64,000 nucleotides of DNA from positions 5,146,001 through 5,210,000 of the forward strand of contig CM066292.1 in the NCBI GenBank assembly GCA_033816765.1, written 5' to 3'. The position numbers were made by a program, and so were the translations under genes. The DNA is from Nothopassalora personata. Lineage: Eukaryota; Ascomycota; Dothideomycetes; Mycosphaerellales; Mycosphaerellaceae. Positions within the stretch are counted from its first letter, which is position 1. Every line of letters starts with the position of its first letter. The notes beneath the pieces are model-generated. The model was not told where the DNA came from. It worked only from the letters and a program-made list of their open reading frames with translations, and searched no databases. This document shows positions 58,901 through 64,000 of the stretch, in pieces.

Positions 58901-60177
58901 CTATACAGCCCCTTCCTCGTGATGGGACCGGCTTTCGCTGATCTCGCGGCAGCTTTCTCTATCACGTCGACGATGACTTTGCGCTGCTCCTCACGCCCCA
59001 CGAGCTGGTTGGGCAGGGTAAAGAAGCAGCTGACATCTGTCGTGCCTACCTCGAATGTAGCCAGTGCAGGCGCGTCGCCATCCATCAGAATCCTTTTCAA
59101 TTCTTGCATGTCGTGTTTGATGCCCGAAGTGGAATTATATCGATCGTCCATGTTGCGAGCTGTCATTTTGCGAATGACGTTTGCAAGCGCTTCGGGGACG
59201 TCTGGCCGCACGGATGATACAAGAGGGACCCGTCGCGATAGCACGCTTTGCATGATGTCCAAAGGCGTCTTGCCCTCGAAGGGTGCTTGACCCGTCAACA
59301 TACTCCAGAAGAGAATGCCGAGGCTGTAGATGTCGCATCGGGCGTCGGGTTCTGCAGGCAGACGACCTGTCTGCTCTGGCGCAATGAATTGGAGCTTGTG
59401 CTCAATACCACGCTGCTGCATCAGGGTGGACCAGTTGGCGCTCGTAAGACCATGCTCGAAGCTCCTAACTCCCGAGCCAAAGTTGATCATGCGAACCACA
59501 CCCGTCTCCTTGTTGTAATGAAATGCATCTCCACGAATCTCACCATGCACCAGCTGATTGCCATGGTGCAGGATTTCGAGGCACTCGCTTGCACCAATCG
59601 CAAAATCCAGAAACGTCAACAGGGCGCATTGCTCATGGTGATTCAGCTGAGGCGAGTCCGGTGTCCCCGCGTAGAAGTTCGGTCCAAACTCGACCAGCTC
59701 CTTCAGGTAGTCGCGGCCGGGAGCCTCCACGACAGAGACACAGAGCGGGACATCGTCTGGGTGCCGTGCTGGCAGCCGAAAGAAGTCGAGCGGCCTCACG
59801 AAGTGGTTCTGACCTTCTTTCTGCTGCCGAAACAGCGACTGACACAGCTTGAACTCGCGCTCCAATCGTAGAATCTGTTCGGACATGCGGCCGACGACCC
59901 ATACCTCTCGCTCTTTCTCGTCGTCGTTCGAGACATCGTAGTCGCTTTGGGTGCGTATGCTGGAAGGGCGAGAGGTTGATGCCTCTGGGGCGCTTGTCTT
60001 TCGTCCATGGACGCTCGGCCTAGCCTTTCTCCTCCCAAAGAAGTGCCAGTTGTTGTAGCTGGAGTGGAAGGGAGGTATGCGAGGGTCAAACTCGTAGCCC
60101 GGGACATGGTCCCTCAGACGTTCGTAGAATCGCTTGAACGGCGCTGCATTGTCCTCATCCTCGTGATCCCCGCCCAT
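52984..60177 (-). CDS. Hybrid histidine kinase, group X type, with N-terminal pseudokinase
   Basis: 2397 aa in one exon. Domains: a protein-kinase-like domain (about residues 90-365); an AAA-type ATPase with P-loop GFGKS (Lys566); a long helical, TPR-like region (about 950-1560); GAF (about 1645-1815); HisKA with phospho-acceptor His1875 in VSHELRTPLNG; HATPase with N, G1 (DTGIGIS) and G2 (GGTGLGLS) boxes; and a receiver with phospho-acceptor Asp2199 in LVLMDVQMP. This order is that of fungal group X kinases (fission yeast Mak2/Mak3-like), which sense oxidative or other stress and signal through a phosphotransfer protein. The kinase-like domain has HGE (211-213) in place of HRD and NFG (232-234) in place of DFG, so it is probably inactive. 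Divergent from the DIL-ankyrin gene. Confidence 0.94.
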   Translation of the reverse strand: MGGDHEDEDNAAPFKRFYERLRDHVPGYEFDPRIPPFHSSYNNWHFFGRRKARPSVHGRKTSAPEASTSRPSSIRTQSDYDVSNDDEKEREVWVVGRMSEQILRLEREFKLCQSLFRQQKEGQNHFVRPLDFFRLPARHPDDVPLCVSVVEAPGRDYLKELVEFGPNFYAGTPDSPQLNHHEQCALLTFLDFAIGASECLEILHHGNQLVHGEIRGDAFHYNKETGVVRMINFGSGVRSFEHGLTSANWSTLMQQRGIEHKLQFIAPEQTGRLPAEPDARCDIYSLGILFWSMLTGQAPFEGKTPLDIMQSVLSRRVPLVSSVRPDVPEALANVIRKMTARNMDDRYNSTSGIKHDMQELKRILMDGDAPALATFEVGTTDVSCFFTLPNQLVGREEQRKVIVDVIEKAAARSAKAGPITRKGLYSISSNSSLISGEKDLALLDDIMSDSTSSTDRDRGREDPRLMSIPEVPAYEPSKRSSSRSRPDRMGSVASSATSTIGEPSDSRGYHEIAESLHRTTSSSFQLSSINGNNSEPSSLLRTAQKLKKKKGKTDIVGIEGAAGFGKSALVQNIQVTARKHGYFTSAKFDQVRSAPFDPIMRVMSSLFRQIFSENDVNTAFHDNIRIFVKPFWGVLHAFLELPLWLLEPSTDGKAANASNFMANPMLPNGTLGNFPERKTCNAASTQEWLRSGGSAKSSRFMHIFLDVLRLLSMQKFICFCLDDLQFADPESLELLQVIVGAHIPIVLILTYRDGGELTLQVKRLLEKAVVVSVGAFTDEDTTQYVTETLHRSADYCTPLVAAVQEKTQGNPFFVREMLDSAYRKKAIYFCWRHSEWEYDLDKIFEEFASPDTGKFSSNDFILRRMKELPVDAQAVLSWAALIGNTFRFQTIKRVMSCACSDLAPQPLIPPKSKDAVAGLQIALQSFVIMPTDDEDSFKFSHDRYIAAADTLCEAHSKAEMHYVIATSMMKHEPYDPVLQPNKVLFEQARHVCEGVEAIKRRAPKKTKYRELLYQAAETARESGARRSGLYYFGNCLELLSENPWNDEDEDASYSETLALKTRAAEAYWYAGQYRESSKLLEEVFDRARDAADKAPAAIVLSRMHAQRGDSNSAFHTLKSALSELGIAVPETTWEDCDEEFQRIIPLLQGHPPDFDNAQTKTVDRRLTTLGALLTEFQSSSYWVHHLLYYQSTLLIMQLYLQHGLFPQAALGYVNLAALSVWRFSMIQAAVQFGNIALKIIDTYSQELYVRGRTLTLHAVFLGHVQNDWRDNYQLLNQGLECACSAGDKILHLLNIGIMAAYRLWASENLAEIEALVASVGDEFPDWEQNVRGGVFIVGVRQYARALAGKTYYKLGSEVLTDGNHTSTVYEGFIEDTASNADRPLSIYQSFRLIAMYRFGHYKEAFEFGKTFLERTDGLLCMRFRYATLFYLSMSILALIKEEPERSDREDLLRQVAKYRALIEIVSSVNDVNYVVWLQLLQAETADIEQRYGEVLGHYEAAINHAVLHSNVLDEALSLELYADWLVRKGAARPARGILLDCVSAYRRVGAFGKAEHVSEKYGYLLFGTSSLSTVDAGTQTMMDAGSGPTYSDKLDRISSHQAAQTPADRTSEWLDPHAADGPRHNDMLTKDVPAALSSAVGLDMIDLAGILESSQLLSSELNVDRLLAKLSRIIVDATGAEMVGIVVESETGEWNVASVSTPDDIDAPKHDIPLMEVEDLVAKQITLYVLRFKESLFLRNVLDDERFSKVPEKWLEDHPEGASMISLPILHGEQAILGSLYVQAPPNSFTDRTVTLLKLLVNQIAISIANALLFKRAEKVQASNNAMLDVQKQALAQARDAEKKAKEAEAKAMEMVRLKDEAAKAKSMFLANVSHELRTPLNGVIGMSEMLKSTPLNKEQEEHADSIRVCADTLLSVINDILDFSKLEAGKMQVFSVPLSLTETITEVVRALSYTNLERNLKTITNLELDSNLVVMGDPVRLHQILMNLMSNAYKFTAKGSVTVHAKIDREDADSIHVTVSVTDTGIGISEEQQKKLFLPFSQADSSTARSYGGTGLGLSICKAILENVMHGTIWLESTPGVGTTVSFSLPFKKVNKSELNELNGTTPHGREADPMAIFTPPAIDDGPGARAIVSLQGIPRDQLKVCIAEDNPINQKIAINFVKKLGFNCEAYGDGQQAYDALERAAADGHPFHLVLMDVQMPVLDGYNATREIRKSENPKVRDILVIAMTASAIRGDREKCLEAGMNNYLAKPVRADTLKQMLESYLHQPARAIPNLQEEADNLVNNVVSQEEEGADDAPQLQVQSSAGVPERPLNAQHRDTEIHVTPEEMAREQHTQTNMQMEMQAAQEQIKELRKKSSRAAGKGKKGPPRLGVERTKSYYSATSAEGSEGERQW

Positions 60178-61039
60178 GGCAGCGAGTGGACTACCGAATG
60201 CTCTCGCGCATTATTGTTGCAGCTCCTGGCGTGCCGCGGCGTCGAAGTGGGTGGTGCTGTAGCGGAGCGTGGATCTGTCCGCCGGCAATCGAGGCGGTGA
60301 TGGCGAGAGGGAGGTCAGTCGGATTGTTTCGGTACAGCTACACCAAGAACAGCTGCAGTGTTCTGCACGGTAATGCACCACTCCAGCCGCCTGGTAGACG
60401 CGCTGCAGCTGTCTCGTGGCCGCACGCAGGTTTAGAGTTGCTGTGTATGTAATCAATCCAAGCTCCACGGGGGCCGCACTGTATTGCTGCAAGGCCCCAC
60501 CCATCGACACATGTCATGCTTATGAATCAATCACACATAGCAGCCATCGTGTTGCTTGCTTGCGAAGTGGAGCAGCTGCTGTACTGTACTGTAGTCTGTA
60601 GTCTGTAGCTGTTCACGCATCCCTGTCGCCTTAGTTCTAAGCATCCATCAGCTACTGTACAGTAGAAGGCTAGAAGCCCAAGCTGTGCAAGCCTACAACC
60701 ATTCCTTCCTCGGCCATGCATGCAGGTGCAGCTGGGGGCGGGGGGGGCAGGGGGCGCGGGCCCATCCGCCACGGCACCCGGGCAATGGCACACGAGGCTG
60801 GTCCACGCCAGCGTAACAGGACGTGTGAAAGCTGCGACCAGCACACGAAACACTTGCTGGCCTGGCTTGGATAGATCGGTGGTCCGTACACGTACAAGCA
60901 GACACCTTATTAGCCATCCCCTCTGTTCTTGTCCCCCCCCTCCCCCCCCAGTACATGCACGGCAGCGACCCATGACGCCCACTAGACTGCACGATTGGAG
61001 CCTGTGTAGGTGAGCGCCCCCCCCCCCGCGTGCCTGGCC
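60178..61039. promoter_or_regulatory. Divergent promoter region with G/C homopolymers
   Basis: 862 bp between two divergent start codons. Contains a G-rich run near 60735-60755, C runs near 60934-60951 and 61015-61028, and CTGTA repeats near 60583-60610. ORFs overlap on both strands without domains. No gene is supported. Confidence 0.5.
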
Positions 61040-63551
61040 ATGGATGCGGTGGCAGAAGGGCTCGCCGGCGACAGGGAGAAGAGGGAGAAGAGGGAGAAGA
61101 GGGACAGCTCCGTCGAGCATGCCTCCGATAACGAGGAATTCGTGAAGCCGCGCGACCTCCCCGCAGACCTTCCACGCACACTAGACGATCGCAAGAACTT
61201 CTCGGCCTTCAAGGAGGAGACGGAGTACTACGATGCCTGGCAGGGTGTGTGTTGTCCAGCATGTACCTGACTGACCATCACCAATGTATTGATCTACTGT
61301 AGGCCAGTCGCAATTCCTGTCCGTTCCCACCATCGCACAGCCGCTGAACTTCAACCTCTCCTTAAACGAGCCAGACGACGAGAGCTTCGGCGACTATGGC
61401 AACGACGACGAGCGAATCGCCCAACTCGTCGCATCGCAGGCGCGGAAGAATGAGGACCCGGGCGAGGCAGAGGAAGATCAGATATTGAATGCCGAGCCGC
61501 GGTCGCGTGAGCAGAAGACGCAAGAGCTGCAACTTCTGCTCAGCCGAGCCGCCCAGAACGGCGAGACTGCACGGGTTCAACGTCTCGCGAGAGGCCCCGC
61601 GTCACACTTGATCGACATCGACGCCGTGGACGTCGACGGGTCGCCACCAATCGTATACGCCGCTTGCTTTGGCCACAAAGATGTGGTCCTGACGTTGTTG
61701 AACGCCGGCGCCGAGGTCGACAGCCACGATCGCAACCAGTGGACAGCACTGATGTGGGCCATCTCCAACGGTCACAGGGACATCGCCAAGATACTACTCG
61801 ACCACGGCGCGTCGACAGAAGCCAAGTCATCGAGCGGCAGAACGGCCCTAGACTTCGTGCCGGCGAACAGCGACATGTCCAAGATGTTGCAGGGCAACGG
61901 CTACAGCATTGGGAGTGTCGGCGCCTCCGACGACTTCTACAACTCCGGCTTCTCACAAGATCGCTTCGAGGAGGAGCTGGCGGAAAGTGAGCAGAGGCGG
62001 AGGATGATGATGGAAAGCGCCATCAATCTCGAGGTCGACCTCGGAAACCTAGGCTTAGACGAACAGCCCGAGTCGGATGATGGAATCGAAGATGGGCAGG
62101 ACTTTGTGTGGGACAGGTGCCTTCACGACCAAATGTTCGTCTTCATGGAGAACGACATCGAGCGCATCCTGGACATCGTCGTCACCAAGATGGCTCCCCA
62201 ACGAACACCATCGCAGAAGCCCGTGCCGGCGAATTTGATCTTCCTGGGCGCTCGCTATGCACACTACCACGCGGACAAAGGACTGCTCGCAGAATGGCTG
62301 GAAACTGCGCAGGACAAGATCTACAGTGTTGTCGATCGCTTTCAATGGGACATGACCATGCTCGCGTTCTGGGCGTCCAACGTCACCCTTCTGCTGCACT
62401 ATCTCAAGAAAGACACCGGCTTGACGGAAGCGACCACACCCTTTCAGGCACAAATGTCGGAGCTCATACACGAAATCTATATTCTGATCATCCGCGACGC
62501 CGAGAGACGCATGGATAAGGTGCTCGATGCTGCAATTCTCGACCACGAAACGATACAGGGCTTCGAAGACGTGACGTTCCAGAATGAGTGGAAGTTCCTC
62601 AAGAAGAAGAAAGAGGTCAAGCCAGAACCGGCAGAGAAACGCTTCAGGCCACCATCACCGAAGCGCAAAGCGCAGCCATCGCCGGGTCGAATCACATCGC
62701 TGCTATCATCCACGCTGTTCGTCCTGGATCTGTATGATATACATTCGGTCATCACAGCGCAAATCTTATCGCAGCTATACTACTGGCTGAGCGCCGAGAT
62801 CTTCAACCGGATCATGTCCAGCAAAAAGTACCTTGCAAGAACAAAAGCGATGCAGATTCGCATGAATCTCTTGGCGCTGGAAGAGTGGGCGCGGACGAAC
62901 AACCGACAGCCCGAACATTACGAGAATGGCAACACGACTGCGGCGGGCGAGACCACGGATCAGGCAGCAAAACGACACTTCGCGCCTTTACTGCAATTGC
63001 TGCAATGGCTGCAGTGCTTCTCATCTTTCGACGACGACCGAAATGCTATTGAAGCGACGCTCCAGCAGCTGCCTAACCTTCACGCCAAGCAGCTGCTCCA
63101 CGCCGTCAAACACTATCGCGCAGAGGTTGGCGAGAAGACGTTGTCCAAAGCTGCGCTAAGGCATATTCAGGAGGTAAAAAGCAGACCAAAGACGCGCAGC
63201 GCAGAAGCAGTGTCAGCTGCTCCGGGCGCACCTCAGACACCAACGAAGCCAGGTGCCGCGAATGGCAGCGCGACACCACAACCGCCACCACCGTCGGTTT
63301 TACAACCCGATGAAGAGGATGCACCCGAAGGCGACCTGATGAACCCGGCACTACTCCTGCCGTTCCACCTGCCGACGTCGACAGACATGCTCGTGAGCTA
63401 TGGTGCAGGCTTTGGAGGAGTTAACAGGGAGCGAGAAAGAAAATACACACCTTCGGTACCTGCAGACTTCCTGGCAAAGCTTGACCCGACGGGAGGACAG
63501 CAGAGGAGCAACCTCTATGAGAATGCTCACTTCAGCGACTCGACTGAGTAG
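61040..63551 (+). CDS. DIL and ankyrin-repeat protein
   Basis: Exons 61040-61244 and 61303-63551 give 817 aa; the 58-bp intron is GT-AG and phase-consistent. The N-terminus has an EKR repeat (KREKREKRD) and is acidic. Ankyrin repeats cover about residues 165-260 (SPPIVYAACFGHKDVV, TALMWAISNGHRDIAKILLDHGA). A DIL (dilute) domain follows, with its most recognisable part at about residues 535-690 (AQILSQLYYWLSAEIFNRI, LLQLLQWLQC). DIL domains occur in the tails of class V myosins and bind cargo adaptors; fungi have such DIL-ankyrin proteins without a motor. A role in membrane or organelle traffic is likely but unproven. Divergent from the histidine kinase gene. Confidence 0.88.
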
Positions 63552-63778
63552 GAGGACCTCGAGACGAGACGCCGAAAGGCAAACGTTAGACGAGACAAGG
63601 TGAATCACGTGAGAAGCATCGTTCTGGGGACAGCCGACGACACCGCTCAGCGGAGATGGCCGAAGAAAGGCCTATCCGTGTAATCGTTGAGCCGCCGGCG
63701 CGCGAGAGCTTGTTCTGACTCCTGCATTCCACTCTTCTCACTCATAACAAAAATTTCTTGTCCAGGGAGAAGAAAGTA

Positions 63779-64000
63779 TGGAAGCACCCATCATAGCTCC
63801 AGAATCCATTCAGGATCAAATCCAACAGCCCACTTCAATCGCCGCTGAGCAAATTGACGCAACCTTCAAATCTGACAGTATCGGTATTTCTTACTTCACT
63901 CCCCCCCCCCCCACCACAACCTCAAGCAGCACTCACACCCGCAGACCTCATCAACCGCGCCCTCGGCTCCCGCATCCTCTCCTTCAGCGACGAATGGTTC
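63779..64000 (+). CDS. Allantoicase, 5' end (cut by window edge)
   Basis: Exon 1 63779-63893, a 51-bp GT-AG intron (63894-63944) containing a run of about 12 C, then exon 2 from 63945 off the window. The translation reaches DLINRALGSRILSFSDEWF, which matches the start of the allantoicase repeat (D-L-x-x-x-x-L-G-x-x-x-L-x-x-S-D-E-W-F). The enzyme hydrolyses allantoate to ureidoglycolate and urea in purine breakdown. Only about 57 residues are visible. Confidence 0.75.

Noticed and set aside
1..64000. tRNA or rRNA genes
   Set aside because: No convincing A/B-box arrangement or rRNA sequence was recognised by eye; a covariance search would be needed to exclude tRNAs.

Overview
The window comes from a filamentous ascomycete (Pezizomycotina), probably a Dothideomycete. 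The genes carry short GT-AG introns of about 50-70 bp with CTAAC/CTGAC branch sites. The gene set is fungal: group X-type hybrid histidine kinase, microbial-type opsin, DIL-ankyrin protein, allantoicase. The repeats carry the scar of repeat-induced point mutation (RIP). The class is an inference from gene content only.

Positions 1-31560 are a nested transposon graveyard. Almost every reading frame is broken by TAG (plus strand) or CTA (minus-strand TAG), as expected when CAG and TGG codons suffer CpA->TpA change. Readable elements, left to right: an uncharacterised element with inverted ends (about 800-10748); a complete Copia element inside it, minus strand (2941-8555, 247-bp LTRs, TSD TCCTC); a gag-bearing LTR element, minus strand (about 10750-13521); a truncated Gypsy, minus strand (13522-17471); a Copia pol, plus strand (about 17472-20570); and a complete chromodomain Gypsy, plus strand (20785-30327, 483-bp LTRs, TSD CTAGT). 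Inside the gag of that Gypsy sits a young, unmutated, non-autonomous gag-only LTR element (21939-24428, 329-bp LTRs, TSD ACGAC).

Positions 32709-37523 are a lightly mutated TIR DNA transposon. It has an integrase-core (DDE) transposase, a second unknown gene and a small Zn2Cys6-like gene, and it is packed with the heptamer GACTCGC/GCGAGTC.

Positions 37711-64000 are ordinary euchromatin: asparaginyl-tRNA synthetase (+), dihydrolipoamide dehydrogenase (-), a CDK-like kinase (+), a rhodopsin (+), a MATE transporter (+), a small secreted protein (+), a larger secreted protein (-), a 2397-aa hybrid histidine kinase (-), a DIL-ankyrin protein (+), and the 5' end of allantoicase (+). These are single housekeeping or signalling genes, not a cluster.

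The most interesting observation is a small gene with a GAL4-like six-cysteine pattern. It recurs in three mobile elements: antisense at the 3' end of the chromovirus, antisense in the gag-only element, and opposed to the transposase in the DNA transposon. In all three it is followed by a charged or helical tail. Second is a covarying 8-bp complementarity between the putative RNA start in the LTR and the site just after the LTR. It is seen in three Gypsy-type elements and points to Tf1/sushi-type self-priming.
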